Positions 54,167-63,893 of a stretch of 64,000 nucleotides of DNA are shown here, piece after piece. Origin of the DNA: Paracoccus contaminans. GTDB taxonomy: Bacteria; Pseudomonadota; Alphaproteobacteria; Rhodobacterales; Rhodobacteraceae. Both the position numbers and the translations under genes were made by a program. Each line of letters starts with the position of its first letter. The stretch's first letter is position 1. Under the pieces are notes generated by a model that saw nothing but the letters and a program-made list of their open reading frames with translations, had not been told where the DNA came from and ran no database searches. The stretch spans positions 1,914,001 to 1,978,000 of the forward strand of contig NZ_CP020612.1 in assembly GCF_002105555.1 (NCBI RefSeq). Direction: 5' to 3'.

Positions 54167-55045
54167 ATGTTCACCGTCAGCCTGATGGCCGCCCCCGCCC
54201 GCGCGGATCTGGACGATGACACCGTCATGGCGGTGCAACGCCGCTGGAGCGGCGGCCGGGCGCTGTGGCTCGAGCCCGGAACCGCGGCCGAGTTCGCGGT
54301 CGAGACGATGCCGCATGATCTGGCCGATGCTTGGGCCGAACTGGACCGGCGGGGCTTTGATCTGGCCGTCCAGCCGACCGCCAACCGCCGCAAGGCGGTT
54401 CTGCTGGCGGATATGGATTCGACGATGATCGAGCAGGAATGCATCGACGAGCTGGCCGACATGGCCGGCGTCGGACAGCGCGTCGCCGCGATCACCCGCC
54501 GGGCAATGAACGGAGAGCTGAACTTTCACGAGGCGCTGCTGGAGCGGGTCGCGCTGCTGGAGGGCCTGCCCTATGGCGTGATCGCCGAGGTGCTGGAAAA
54601 CCGCATCACGCTGGCCGCGGGCGGGCGCACGCTGGTGGCGACGATGAAGGCGAACGGGGCCTGGACGGCGCTGGTATCGGGGGGGTTCACCGACTTTACC
54701 GGCCCCGTCGCCGACCGGCTGGGATTTGACGAACAGCGCGCCAATGTCCTGCTGACGACAGCGGATGGCCTGCTGAGCGGCCGTGTCGCGCTGCCCATCC
54801 TGGGGCGCGAGGCCAAGGTTCAGGCGCTTGAGGAAATCACCGCCGCCCGCGGCCTTGCCCCTGCCGATGTCCTCGCGGTCGGGGACGGCGCCAATGATCT
54901 GGGAATGCTGCAGCGCGCCGGGGCAGGGGTTGCCCTGCACGCCAAGCCCGCCGTCGCCGCGCAGGCCGCCATCCGCATCAACCATGGCGATCTGACCGCG
55001 CTGCTGTATCTGCAGGGCTATGGCCGGGACGAATTCGTGGCCTGA
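54167..55045 (+). CDS. serB: Phosphoserine phosphatase
   Basis: Last step of serine synthesis. 292 aa. An N-terminal ACT-like segment precedes a HAD phosphatase: motif I VLLADMDSTMIEQECIDELA near residue 78, motif II VSGGFTDFT near 170, and motif III-IV VLAVGDGANDLGMLQRAGAG near 238. GAGAGGAG provides a ribosome site just upstream. Intact and of normal length. Confidence 0.96.
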   Translation: MFTVSLMAAPARADLDDDTVMAVQRRWSGGRALWLEPGTAAEFAVETMPHDLADAWAELDRRGFDLAVQPTANRRKAVLLADMDSTMIEQECIDELADMAGVGQRVAAITRRAMNGELNFHEALLERVALLEGLPYGVIAEVLENRITLAAGGRTLVATMKANGAWTALVSGGFTDFTGPVADRLGFDEQRANVLLTTADGLLSGRVALPILGREAKVQALEEITAARGLAPADVLAVGDGANDLGMLQRAGAGVALHAKPAVAAQAAIRINHGDLTALLYLQGYGRDEFVA

Positions 55046-55144
55046 CAGCCGGCGCAGGGCCTGTCATGCTTGCAGGCAGCGGGCGCCATGCGGCGGCCCG
55101 CCTTTCGCCCGATGCGGCCCGTCAGGGCCGGATGCCCTGATCCT

Positions 55145-56158
55145 TCAGGGCGCCAGCGCCGCCACCGTCTGCGCCGCCGGACGGGCGATCGCCCTGGCGC
55201 AGCCGGTGCCCGCCCAATGCGCGCCATAGCCGGTTTCCCCCGCCGCCAGCGCGGCGGTGTTCAGCGCCTTTCCCGCGTCATAGGTTCTCGGATAGCCGGG
55301 CGTTCCCCGGTCGGCGATCGCCGTGAACAGGTTGGCGCAGCAGCGCGCCGGACGGCCCGAGATCGCCGCCGTCATCACCGTCTGTCCTTGGGCCAGTGCC
55401 GCGCGGTGGGCGGGCGGCGTCGCGGCCTCGGGCGCCAGCAGAAAGGCGGTGCCGCATTGCACCGCACTGGCCCCCGCATCCAGCGCCGCGCGGCTGCCTG
55501 CGGCATCCATGATGCCCCCCGCCGCGATCACGGGCAGGCCGACAGGCAGCAGGGCGGCCAGCAGATCGGGCGTGGACAGCCTTTCGTCGCGCGCCGCAGG
55601 ATCAAAGATGCCGCGGTGGCCCCCGGCCTGCCAGCCCTGCGCGATGATCGCATCCAGCCCCGCGGCGGCGATGGCGCGCCCCTCCTGAACGCTGGTCGCG
55701 GTCGCGGCCAGCACGGCGCCCGCATCGCGCAGGGCCGCGATCTGCGCCCTGTCCGGCAGGCCGAAATGAAAGCTGACCATCGCCGGCCTGGCGGCGATCA
55801 CCGCATCAAGCATTGCCCGGTTGCCGATGAAGCTCGGATAGATGTCGCGCAGCGCCGCCGGCGGTTGGGCCGAAAAGCGCGTGAAATGCGGGCGCAGCCG
55901 GTCGAGCCAGGCCCGCTCGGCGGCCGGGTCGGGCGCATGTGGCTGGTGGCAGAAAAGATTGACGGCGAAGGGGCGGGGGGTCAGCGCGGCGGTCTGCGCC
56001 ATGGCCAGGGCGGCCTGGGCCGGGGTCATCGCGCCAAGGCCAAGGCTGCCCAGCCCGCCCGCGCCCGACACCGCGGCGGCCAGTGCGGGGGTGGATATTC
56101 CCGCCATGGGCGCCTGGATCACGGGATGCTGCATGCCCAGGCGCGCGATCAATCCCAT
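55145..56158 (-). CDS. Nitronate monooxygenase (2-nitropropane dioxygenase family)
   Basis: 337 aa FMN TIM barrel. N-terminal HPVIQAPMAGISTPALAAAV, GGLGSLGLGAM, then AVNLFCHQP, IAQGWQAGGHRG with the catalytic His near residue 182, PVIAAGGIMDAAG and GASAVQCGTAFLL. Detoxifies nitronates such as propionate-3-nitronate in known members. No operon partners. Confidence 0.92.
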   Translation of the reverse strand: MGLIARLGMQHPVIQAPMAGISTPALAAAVSGAGGLGSLGLGAMTPAQAALAMAQTAALTPRPFAVNLFCHQPHAPDPAAERAWLDRLRPHFTRFSAQPPAALRDIYPSFIGNRAMLDAVIAARPAMVSFHFGLPDRAQIAALRDAGAVLAATATSVQEGRAIAAAGLDAIIAQGWQAGGHRGIFDPAARDERLSTPDLLAALLPVGLPVIAAGGIMDAAGSRAALDAGASAVQCGTAFLLAPEAATPPAHRAALAQGQTVMTAAISGRPARCCANLFTAIADRGTPGYPRTYDAGKALNTAALAAGETGYGAHWAGTGCARAIARPAAQTVAALAP

Positions 56159-56415
56159 CGGCTTTCCCCGTTGAAGTGAAAGGACAAGATGTGGATGGCC
56201 AGGACGGTCTTCCTCCTTGGACAGTATCCCGCCCTTGCAGGTGGAAAGATCAGGGCTGTTGGCATCCGGCCCTTGCCGATGATCGCCCTGTCACGCTGCG
56301 GCTTGGCTGCCTCTCTCAGGGCTGTGTTTCGTCTTGCCTCGCAGCATAAGGGCCGCCGCAACGGGCCGTCCAGTGCCCCTGCGCTGTCCCCCTCGCTGCC
56401 GCCGCTCAAGGCCGG
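56159..56415. other. Spacer between nitronate monooxygenase and radC
   Basis: About 257 bp without a supportable gene. It must contain the promoter for the monooxygenase (minus strand) on its left side. No clear hairpin or repeat seen. Confidence 0.4.
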
Positions 56416-57222
56416 CTAGGGCAGCAGCCCGGTGCCGCGAAAGCTCAGCTCTCGGTTCTTGCCGATGATGATGTGGTCGTGGACCGTGATGCCCATCGTT
56501 TCGGATGCGGCGATGATCTGGCGTGTCATCGCTATATCCGATGCGCTGGGGGTGGGATCGCCCGAGGGGTGGTTGTGCACCAGGATCATCGCGCTGGCGT
56601 TCAGTTCAAGGGCGCGCCGCACCACCTCGCGCGGATAGACGGGGACGTGGTCCACCGTCCCGCGCGCCTGCTGCTCGTCGGCGATCAGGACGTTCTTGCG
56701 ATCCAGATACAGAACCCGGAACTGTTCGATGGGCGCATGGGCCATCGCGGTATGGCAGTAATCAAGCAGCGCGTCCCAGCTGGTCAGCACCGGGCGGTTG
56801 ATGACCCTGGACCGGGCAAGCCGCTGCGCCGATGCCTCGACGATCTTCAGCTCGGCCACGACGGCCTGCCCGACCCCCTCGACCTGCAGCAGCTGCCCCG
56901 GCTCGGCCGACAGCACGCGGTTGAAATCCCCGAACCGCTCCAGCAGCCGCCGCGCCAGCGGTTTCATGTCCTGGCGCGGAACCGCCCGGAACAGGATCAG
57001 TTCCAGCAGTTCGTAATCGGGCATCGCCGCCGCGCCGCCCTGCATGAAGCGTTCGCGCAGCCGCGCGCGATGGTCGGCGATATAGCTGGGCAGGCGGGCC
57101 GGACGCCCTGGCACCGCGCCCCGTCCCCCCGCAAGCCCGTCACGCGTCACGCAGTCATCCTCGGCCGGGATCAGGCCGAACAGCTGGGGCGGGGCTTCTT
57201 GAAAGGCACGATTCGCGGTCAT
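56416..57222 (-). CDS. radC: RadC-family JAB-domain protein
   Basis: 268 aa. N-terminal helix-hairpin-helix part (ERFGDFNRVLSAEPGQLLQV, EGVGQAVVAELKIVE), then the JAB/MPN metal domain with HVPVYPREVVRRALELNASA and the JAMM motif ILVHNHPSGDPTPSASDIAM near residue 210. Despite the name, a repair role is doubtful; biochemical function is unknown. A variable N-terminus of about 45 residues precedes the conserved PSYIADHRARLRERFM. Confidence 0.94.
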   Translation of the reverse strand: MTANRAFQEAPPQLFGLIPAEDDCVTRDGLAGGRGAVPGRPARLPSYIADHRARLRERFMQGGAAAMPDYELLELILFRAVPRQDMKPLARRLLERFGDFNRVLSAEPGQLLQVEGVGQAVVAELKIVEASAQRLARSRVINRPVLTSWDALLDYCHTAMAHAPIEQFRVLYLDRKNVLIADEQQARGTVDHVPVYPREVVRRALELNASAMILVHNHPSGDPTPSASDIAMTRQIIAASETMGITVHDHIIIGKNRELSFRGTGLLP

Positions 57223-57279
57223 GCCCCAAAGGTGCCACGCGCCAGGTTAAGGGGGCGTTAACGCCCGCGCCCCCCGATC

Positions 57280-58437
57280 TCAGCCGCCCAGACCGTCCCA
57301 GAAGCCCTTGATGCGGGAAAAGAAGCCGTCCGTCTGGGGGTGGTTGTCGGCGCTGATGGCGTCGAATTCGCGCAGCAGCTCCTTTTGCCGCGCGGTCAGG
57401 TTGACCGGGGTTTCGACCACGATCTCGATCACCATGTCGCCCGGTTCGGCATTCATGCCGGCCCCGTGGCGCAGCGGCGGCATGCCCTTGCCGCGCAGCT
57501 TCATCTGCCGGCCCGTCTGGCTGCCTGCGGGAACCTTCACGCGGCTACGCCCGCCATCGATCGTGGGCACCTCGACCTCGCCCCCCAGGGCGGCGGTGGT
57601 CATGCCGACGGGAACCTGGCAGGCCAGCATCCGGCCGTCGCGCACGAAGATCGGATGTTCGCGCACCTCGACGAAGATATACAGATCACCCGCCGGGCCC
57701 CCGCGCATCCCTGCCTCGCCCTCGCCCGCAAGGCGGATGCGGGTGCCGGTCTCGACCCCGGCGGGGATGGTGACGGAGAGGGTGCGGTCCTCGGCGACGC
57801 GGCCCGCGCCGCCGCAGGCCTTGCAGGGATTCTTGACGATCTGGCCGTTGCCGTTGCAGGTCGGGCAGGTCCGCTCGACGGTAAAGAAGCCCTGGCTTGC
57901 CCGGACCTTGCCCATCCCCGAACAGGTGGGGCAGGAGGTCGGCTCGACCGCGCCCTCGGCGCCCGTGCCGTTGCAGGCCGTGCAGGCAACCGCGCCCGGC
58001 ACGGTGATGGTCTTGTCCACGCCCCTGAACGCCTCTTCCAGCGTCACCCGCAGGTTATAGCGCAGATCCTGCCCCCGAGAGGCGCGCCCGCGCCCGCCGC
58101 CCTGGCGGCCATTGACGAAATCGCCGAACAGATCCTCGAACACATCGGCAAAGGCGGCGCCGAAATCGCCCTGAGGCCCCGCGCGCCCCGCGCCAAAGCC
58201 GCCCATCCCGCCTTCGAAGGCAGCATGGCCGAAGCGGTCATAGGCCGCCTTGCGCTGAGGATCCTTGAGGCAGTCATAGGCCTCGTTCACGGCCTTGAAA
58301 TCGGCCTCGGACACCTTGCTGTCGGGGTTCAGGTCGGGATGCAGCGCCTTCGCCTTGGCGCGATAGGCGCGCTTGATCTCATCGGGGGATGCGCCCCTGC
58401 CCACACCCAGAACGTCGTAATAGTCGCGCTTTGCCAT
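57280..58437 (-). CDS. dnaJ: Chaperone DnaJ (Hsp40)
   Basis: 385 aa. J domain with HPD (AKALHPDLNPDS) near residue 35, Gly/Phe region (GFGAGRAGPQGDFG), four zinc-ribbon repeats CxxCxGxG (CTACNGTG, CPTCSGMG, CPTCNGNG, CKACGGAG), and the C-terminal substrate domain. Stimulates DnaK ATPase. The ATG at MAKRDYYDVLG is the standard start. Lies 94 bp after dnaK on the same strand, with a terminator between. Confidence 0.98.
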   Translation of the reverse strand: MAKRDYYDVLGVGRGASPDEIKRAYRAKAKALHPDLNPDSKVSEADFKAVNEAYDCLKDPQRKAAYDRFGHAAFEGGMGGFGAGRAGPQGDFGAAFADVFEDLFGDFVNGRQGGGRGRASRGQDLRYNLRVTLEEAFRGVDKTITVPGAVACTACNGTGAEGAVEPTSCPTCSGMGKVRASQGFFTVERTCPTCNGNGQIVKNPCKACGGAGRVAEDRTLSVTIPAGVETGTRIRLAGEGEAGMRGGPAGDLYIFVEVREHPIFVRDGRMLACQVPVGMTTAALGGEVEVPTIDGGRSRVKVPAGSQTGRQMKLRGKGMPPLRHGAGMNAEPGDMVIEIVVETPVNLTARQKELLREFDAISADNHPQTDGFFSRIKGFWDGLGG

Positions 58438-58479
58438 CGTCGTCCGTGCCATGCGGCGGCGTATCGCCACCCCTTCACG

Positions 58480-58515
58480 AAAAGACCGGCCCGCGAGGGT
58501 ATCGCAGGGCCGGTC
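58480..58515 (-). terminator. Rho-independent terminator after dnaK
   Basis: Perfect 9-bp stem GACCGGCCC/GGGCCGGTC with a 14-nt loop, followed on the minus strand by TTTTCG. It lies 16 bp after the dnaK stop and before dnaJ, so dnaJ probably gets only partial readthrough or has its own promoter. Confidence 0.8.
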
Positions 58516-58531
58516 CGGTTTTCACCTGCGC

Positions 58532-60442
58532 TTACTTGCGCTTGTTCTCGCCCAGATCCTCGAAGTCGGCGTCAACGATGTCGTCGTCCACGTCGCGCGG
58601 GCCTTCATCGCGGGCGCCATCCTCGGTCCCCGACTGGCCGGCCTTGTAGATCGCCTCGCCCAGCTTCATCGAGGCGTCCATCAGGTTCTGGATGCCGCCC
58701 TTGATCTTGCCGGCGTCATCGGACTTGAGCGCCTCTTCCAGCGCCCCCGAGGCCAGTTCGATGGCTTCAACGGTCGAGCTGTCCACCTTGTCGCCATGCT
58801 CGTCCAGCGACTTGCGGGTCGAATGCAGCAGGCTTTCGGCCTGGTTGCGCGTCTCGACCAGCTCGCGCCGGCCCTTGTCGGCCTCGGCATTCGCCTCGGC
58901 GTCGCGGACCATCTTCTCGATATCCTCGTCGGACAGCCCGCCCGAGGCCTGGATGGTGATGTTCTGCGACTTGCCCGTGCCCTTGTCCTTGGCGGAAACC
59001 GACACGATGCCGTTGGCGTCGATGTCGAAGGTCACCTCGATCTGCGGCATGCCGCGAGGGGCGGGCGGGATGTCCTCAAGGTTGAACTGGCCCAGCAGCT
59101 TGTTGTCGGCCGCCATCTCTCGCTCGCCCTGGAACACCCGGATCGTCACGGCGTTCTGGTTGTCCTCGGCGGTCGAGAAGGTCTGCGACTTCTTGGTCGG
59201 GATGGTGGTGTTGCGGTCGATCAGACGGGTGAACACGCCGCCCAGCGTCTCGATGCCCAGCGACAGGGGCGTGACATCCAGCAGCACCACGTCCTTGACA
59301 TCGCCCTGCAGCACGCCGCCCTGAACGGCCGCGCCCAGCGCCACCACCTCGTCGGGGTTCACGCCCTTGTGGGGTTCCTTGCCGAAGAACTTGGTCACTT
59401 CCTCGATGACCATCGGCATGCGGGTCTGGCCGCCGACCAGGATCACCTCGTCGATCTCGTCCTTGCTGACGCCGGCATCCTTCAGCGCGGCCTTGCAGGG
59501 GTCCATGGTCTTCTTGACCAGATCGCCGACCAGGCTTTCCAGCTTGGCGCGGGTCAGCTTGACGACCATGTGCAGCGGCACGCCCGAGTTCTTGTCCATC
59601 GAGATGAACGGCTGGTTGATCTCGGTCTGGCTCGAGGAGGACAGCTCGATCTTGGCCTTTTCAGCCGCTTCCTTGAGCCGCTGGAGCGCCATCTTGTCCT
59701 TGGTCAGATCGACGCCGTGTTCCTTCTTGAACTCGTCGGCCAGGAAGTTGACGATCCGCATGTCGAAATCCTCGCCGCCGAGGAACGTGTCCCCGTTGGT
59801 CGATTTCACCTCGAACAGGCCGTCGTCGATTTCCAGGATGGTGATGTCGAAGGTGCCGCCGCCCAGGTCATAGACCGCGATCGTCCGGCTGTCCTTCTTG
59901 TCGAGGCCATAGGCCAGCGCCGCCGCCGTCGGCTCGTTGATGATGCGCAGCACCTCGAGGCCGGCGATCTTGCCCGCGTCCTTGGTCGCCTGCCGCTGGG
60001 CATCATTGAAATAGGCCGGAACGGTGATGACCGCCTGCTCGACCTTTTCGCCCAGATAGGATTCGGCGGTTTCCTTCATCTTCTGAAGGATCATCGCGCT
60101 GATCTGCGAGGGGGAATACTTGTCGCCGCGGGCCTCGACCCAGGCATCGCCGTTGCCGCCGTCCACCACGCGATAGGGGACCAGCTTCTTGTCCTTCTCC
60201 ACCTCGGGATCGGTGGCGCGGCGCCCGATCAGGCGCTTGACGGCGAAGATGGTGTTTTCGGGGTTGGTGACGGCCTGGCGCTTGGCCGGCTGGCCGACTA
60301 GCCGCTCGTTTTCGGTGAATGCGACGATCGAGGGCGTGGTGCGAGCGCCTTCCGCGTTCTCGATCACGCGGGGCTGGCTGCCGTCCATGATCGCGACGCA
60401 GCTGTTCGTGGTCCCGAGGTCGATCCCGATGACTTTGGCCAT
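58532..60442 (-). CDS. dnaK: Molecular chaperone DnaK (Hsp70)
   Basis: 636 aa. ATPase domain: [53 protein letters not shown], and [12 protein letters not shown]. Substrate domain with [17 protein letters not shown]. The C-terminal tail ends [18 protein letters not shown], normal for alphaproteobacteria. Followed by a strong terminator and then dnaJ. Confidence 0.99.
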   Translation of the reverse strand: MAKVIGIDLGTTNSCVAIMDGSQPRVIENAEGARTTPSIVAFTENERLVGQPAKRQAVTNPENTIFAVKRLIGRRATDPEVEKDKKLVPYRVVDGGNGDAWVEARGDKYSPSQISAMILQKMKETAESYLGEKVEQAVITVPAYFNDAQRQATKDAGKIAGLEVLRIINEPTAAALAYGLDKKDSRTIAVYDLGGGTFDITILEIDDGLFEVKSTNGDTFLGGEDFDMRIVNFLADEFKKEHGVDLTKDKMALQRLKEAAEKAKIELSSSSQTEINQPFISMDKNSGVPLHMVVKLTRAKLESLVGDLVKKTMDPCKAALKDAGVSKDEIDEVILVGGQTRMPMVIEEVTKFFGKEPHKGVNPDEVVALGAAVQGGVLQGDVKDVVLLDVTPLSLGIETLGGVFTRLIDRNTTIPTKKSQTFSTAEDNQNAVTIRVFQGEREMAADNKLLGQFNLEDIPPAPRGMPQIEVTFDIDANGIVSVSAKDKGTGKSQNITIQASGGLSDEDIEKMVRDAEANAEADKGRRELVETRNQAESLLHSTRKSLDEHGDKVDSSTVEAIELASGALEEALKSDDAGKIKGGIQNLMDASMKLGEAIYKAGQSGTEDGARDEGPRDVDDDIVDADFEDLGENKRK

Positions 60443-60554
60443 TCCTGTACCTTTCTTGCGGCAATGGAGCGGGTGCGGGTCCGTTCGCGGCCCCCGCGCC
60501 CTTATCCCGGTTCGTTCAATCTGGCGCAGGGCTGCCCCCCGCGCTTCGCAACGC

Positions 60555-60583
60555 TATATAGGAGCGGCTTTCGGCCGCGCAAG
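60555..60583 (-). promoter_or_regulatory. Candidate heat-shock (sigma-32) promoter of dnaK
   Basis: Read on the minus strand: CTTGCG (rc of 60578-60583), 15 nt, then CCTATATA (rc of 60555-60562), similar to the RpoH pattern CTTGAA / CCCCATNT. It is about 113 nt upstream of the dnaK ATG. Imperfect in both boxes; it could also carry a promoter for alkB in the other direction. Confidence 0.4.
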
Positions 60584-60619
60584 CGCGCGCCGGACACGAC
60601 AGGACAGGAAATCGCCCCC

Positions 60620-61285
60620 GTGAATCAGGATGCCCCAGCCCCGGCGGACCGGCCCGCCAGCCTTTTCCCCCGGCGTGCGGCGGCAGAGGACGTGCGCGGC
60701 TTTCTCGTGCATCGGGGCCTTCTGGACGAGGCCGCGCAGGCCGCGCTGATGGCTGCGGTCGGGGCGATCTGGCAGGCGGCGCCGCCCTTGCATCCGGTGA
60801 CGCGCTGGGGCCGCCCGATGTCGGTGGCGATGACCTCGGCCGGGGCGCTGGGCTGGGCCAGCGACCGGCGCGGCTATCGCTATGATCCCTGCCAGCCGGA
60901 CGGGCGCCCGTGGCCGGCGATCCCGGCGCTGCTGCTGGATCTGTGGCGTTCGCTGACCGGGCCTGCGGTGCTGCCCGACAGCTGCCTCGTGAATCTGTAC
61001 CGGGCGGGGGCGCGGATGGGCATGCACCAGGACAGGGACGAGGCCGACCTGTCCCATCCCGTCGTCTCGATCAGCCTTGGCGATGACGCGCTGCTGCGCA
61101 TCGGCAACCCCGAGCGGGGCGGCACCACGCAGAGCCTGTGGCTGCATTCGGGCGACGTGGTGGTGATGGGGGGCGCGGCGCGGCTGCTGCACCACGGGAT
61201 CGACCGCATCCGCCCCGGCCGCGCGGCGCTGGTGCCCGGCGGGGGGCGGGTGAACCTGACGCTGCGCGTCGCCGGGCCGGCCTGA
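60620..61285 (+). CDS. alkB: Alkylated-DNA dioxygenase AlkB
   Basis: Fe(II)/2-oxoglutarate enzyme removing 1-methyladenine and 3-methylcytosine lesions. 221 aa. Iron ligands HxD in GMHQDRDEADLSHP near residue 135 and a distal His in LLHHGIDRIRPGR near 193. The 2-oxoglutarate arginine motif is RVNLTLRV near the end. NLYRAGARMGMH is typical. The GTG start is preceded by CAGGAAA. Convergent with the ABC permease. Confidence 0.94.
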   Translation: MNQDAPAPADRPASLFPRRAAAEDVRGFLVHRGLLDEAAQAALMAAVGAIWQAAPPLHPVTRWGRPMSVAMTSAGALGWASDRRGYRYDPCQPDGRPWPAIPALLLDLWRSLTGPAVLPDSCLVNLYRAGARMGMHQDRDEADLSHPVVSISLGDDALLRIGNPERGGTTQSLWLHSGDVVVMGGAARLLHHGIDRIRPGRAALVPGGGRVNLTLRVAGPA

Positions 61286-61291
61286 GGGGTC

Positions 61292-62113
61292 TTACTTGCC
61301 CGCCGACCAGCTGAGCGATGCGGCATTGCGGGTCACGAACTCGGCCATCAGCCCGACCATCAGCACGGCCAGCGTGACATAGAGCGGGTAATGCAGGTTC
61401 GAATTGTGCGGCGTATAGTTGATGAAGATGAACCCGCGCGCCTGGTCGATGATGTGGAACAGCGGATTCCAGTCGAACATGCCCAGCAGGAAGGCGGGCA
61501 GCGAGTTGGCGGCGAACATCTTTCCAGATGCGATCATGTTCAGCCGCGTGAACACCTGCGTGATGACCGACCCGGCAAGGGGCGACCATGTCCTGATCGA
61601 CAGGAAGACAAGCCCGACGGCGCAGCCCCAGAACCACCCGAAGATCAGCATCGCCAGCGCGCCGCGCCAGTTCTCGATATCAAGCGGGCTGCCCACCATG
61701 TGATAGATCGCCAGCAGCACCAGCGCGGACAGGACCGAGGTGTAAAGCGCCGCCACCGCCGCCCCCGCCATGGAAACGGCGGTGTTCAGCGGCCCGTGTT
61801 TCATCATCTGGCCGGTGGCCTTGCCGGCCGCCGAGACCGCCCCCAGCGCCTTGCTGAAGGCGATGAAGATCAGCACCCCCGACATCATGAACAGCACATA
61901 ATCACCCCGGATGGGCGAGCGCTTGATGCCCATCATCCAGTAGATCGCCAGAAAGCCCGCAACCATGACGACCGATTGCAGCATGGTTATCAGCAGGCTC
62001 ATCAGCGCATTGGAATGGCCCTGCCGCAGGTCGTGGACCGCCTGGTGATAGATCAGCGCCAGGCTTGATCCGGCGGCGGCGGCCATGGTCCTGTTGCGGG
62101 GCTGCGCGAACAT
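61292..62113 (-). CDS. ABC-2 type polysaccharide export permease
   Basis: 273 aa with six transmembrane helices (for example ALMSLLITMLQSVVMVAGFL and LYVTLAVLMVGLMAEFVTRN). Family: KpsM/TagG-type permeases of capsule, O-antigen or teichoic-acid exporters. Landmarks: YHQAVHDLRQGHSNAL, DYVLFMMSGVLIFIAFSKAL, and FDWNPLFHIIDQARGFIFIN. No ATPase gene is in the window; it may follow elsewhere. Nearby kdsB fits an envelope-polysaccharide neighbourhood. Confidence 0.85.
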   Translation of the reverse strand: MFAQPRNRTMAAAAGSSLALIYHQAVHDLRQGHSNALMSLLITMLQSVVMVAGFLAIYWMMGIKRSPIRGDYVLFMMSGVLIFIAFSKALGAVSAAGKATGQMMKHGPLNTAVSMAGAAVAALYTSVLSALVLLAIYHMVGSPLDIENWRGALAMLIFGWFWGCAVGLVFLSIRTWSPLAGSVITQVFTRLNMIASGKMFAANSLPAFLLGMFDWNPLFHIIDQARGFIFINYTPHNSNLHYPLYVTLAVLMVGLMAEFVTRNAASLSWSAGK

Positions 62114-62287
62114 CTGTCTGTTCCTGGGCTGTCCAAGGGGCGGCGGCCGGGGCCGGGCGGATATCGGCGCGGCGGCGGAGCAGGGCGGCCCCGCTTGCCC
62201 ATCAGGGCGCCGCATATCATAAGGGTTTCGGACGATGTTTCAATCGCGCGCGGGGCCTGCAGCGCGCGCAGCACAGGGGTTTATTGC

Positions 62288-63088
62288 ATGCAATTCGACC
62301 AACTCGTCCCGCTGATGCGCCGCCTTGCGCTGGCGGCGGGCGCCCGCATCATGGAGATCTACGAGCGCCCCGAGATCGCCGTGCGCGCCAAGTCCGACGC
62401 ATCCCCCGTGACCGAGGCGGACGAGGCGGCCGATGCCCTGATCGCGGCCGGCCTGCGCGCGGCCTTCCCCGACATGCCGCTGGTGACCGAGGAACAGGCC
62501 GGCACGCATGAACAGCGCCTGTCCACCTTCCTGATCGTCGATCCCCTGGATGGCACCAAGGAATTCGTCCAGCGCCGCGGCGATTTCACCGTCAACATCG
62601 CCTATGTCGAAAACGGGGTGCCGCTGCGCGGGGTCGTCTATGCGCCCGCGCGGGGGCGGCTGTTCTATACGACACCCGATGGCCGCTCGGTCGAGGAGGA
62701 AGGCCCCTTCGGCGAGACGGCGGGCACGCTGCGCCCCATCGGCGTCAATCCTGCCCCCGACAACCGGGCGCTGATGGTCGTGGCGTCCAAGTCGCACCGC
62801 GACCAGGCGACCGACGACTATATCGCCCGCTACGGGGTGCGCGACATGACATCGGCGGGATCCTCGCTCAAGTTCTGTCTTGTCGCCACGGGCGAGGCCG
62901 ATCTTTACCCCCGCCTCGGGCGGACGATGGAATGGGATACCGCCGCGGGGGATGCGGTGCTGCGCGGCGCAGGGGGCGAGGTGGTGCGCCTGGATGACCA
63001 TGCCCCGCTGACCTACGGCAAGCCGGGGTTTGAAAACCCGTTCTTCATCGCCCATGCGCCGGGCGTTCTGCTGCAACCGCGGGGCTGA
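62288..63088 (+). CDS. cysQ: 3'(2'),5'-bisphosphate nucleotidase CysQ
   Basis: Breaks down 3'-phosphoadenosine 5'-phosphate, a by-product of sulfate assimilation and sulfation. 266 aa. Inositol-monophosphatase fold with Li-sensitive motifs: SPVTEADEAADA near 39, VTEEQ near 69, IVDPLDGTKEFVQRRGDFTV near 83, and EWDTAAGDAVLRGAGG near 216. The ATG at MQFDQLVPL is chosen. Followed closely by kdsB. Confidence 0.95.
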   Translation: MQFDQLVPLMRRLALAAGARIMEIYERPEIAVRAKSDASPVTEADEAADALIAAGLRAAFPDMPLVTEEQAGTHEQRLSTFLIVDPLDGTKEFVQRRGDFTVNIAYVENGVPLRGVVYAPARGRLFYTTPDGRSVEEEGPFGETAGTLRPIGVNPAPDNRALMVVASKSHRDQATDDYIARYGVRDMTSAGSSLKFCLVATGEADLYPRLGRTMEWDTAAGDAVLRGAGGEVVRLDDHAPLTYGKPGFENPFFIAHAPGVLLQPRG

Positions 63089-63092
63089 GCGG

Positions 63093-63893
63093 ATGGCGGT
63101 GGTCATCGTCATTCCCGCCCGCCACGCCTCGACCCGCTATCCGGGCAAGCCGCTGGTGGAACTGCGCGGGGCGGGCGGGCAGGCGCGCAGCCTGATCCGG
63201 CGCAGCTGGGACGCGGCGCGGCAGGTGCAGGGCGCCGGCCGCGTCATCGTGGCGACGGATGATGCGCGCATCGCCGACCATGCCGCCGCCTTCGGCGCCG
63301 AGGTGACGATGACCTCGGCCGATTGCCGCAACGGCACCGAGCGCTGCGCCGAGGTGCTGGCCGGCCTGCCCGAGCGGCCCGAGATGATCGTCAACCTGCA
63401 GGGCGACGCGCCGCTGACGCCGCCCTGGTTCATCGAGGATCTGATCGCCGGCCTGCGCGCCGCCCCAGATGCCGACGCGGCGACGCCGGTGCTGAACTGC
63501 ACGGGCGCGATGCGCGCCGACCTGCTGGCCGACCGTGCCGCCGGCCAGGTCGGCGGCACGACCGCCGTGTTCGGCGCGGGCGGGCAGGCGCTGTATTTCT
63601 CGAAAGAGGTGATCCCCTTCGTCCCGGGCGATGTCGCGCCCGATGCGCCCAGCCCGGTCTTTCATCACGTCGGGGTCTATGCCTATCGGCCCGAGGCGCT
63701 CGAGGCCTATGCCGGCTGGCCCGAAGGGGCGCTCGAACGGCTCGAGGGGCTCGAGCAGCTGCGCTTTCTCGAAAACGGCCGCCGGATGCTGTGCGTCCGG
63801 GTCGAGGCGCGGGGCCGCGCCTTCTGGGAACTGAACAACCCCTCGGACGTGCCGCGCATCGAGGCGATGATGGCCGCCATGGGGATGGGCTGA
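63093..63893 (+). CDS. kdsB: 3-deoxy-manno-octulosonate cytidylyltransferase (CMP-KDO synthetase)
   Basis: Activates KDO with CTP for lipopolysaccharide core or capsule. 266 aa. IPARHASTRYPGKPLVEL nucleotide loop, VIVATDDARIADHAAAFGAE, CRNGTERCAEVL, IVNLQGDAPLTPPWFI and HHVGVYAYR are all standard. It starts 4 nt after cysQ with little room for a promoter, so it is co-transcribed. Slightly longer than enterobacterial KdsB. Confidence 0.95.
   Translation: MAVVIVIPARHASTRYPGKPLVELRGAGGQARSLIRRSWDAARQVQGAGRVIVATDDARIADHAAAFGAEVTMTSADCRNGTERCAEVLAGLPERPEMIVNLQGDAPLTPPWFIEDLIAGLRAAPDADAATPVLNCTGAMRADLLADRAAGQVGGTTAVFGAGGQALYFSKEVIPFVPGDVAPDAPSPVFHHVGVYAYRPEALEAYAGWPEGALERLEGLEQLRFLENGRRMLCVRVEARGRAFWELNNPSDVPRIEAMMAAMGMG

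Noticed and set aside
53884..54495. 203-codon minus-strand frame over tRNA-Arg flank and serB start
   Set aside because: Antisense to serB with Ser/Ala/Arg-rich shadow composition.
58451..60301. 616-codon open frame on the plus strand
   Set aside because: Exact shadow of dnaK with low-complexity composition; not a gene.
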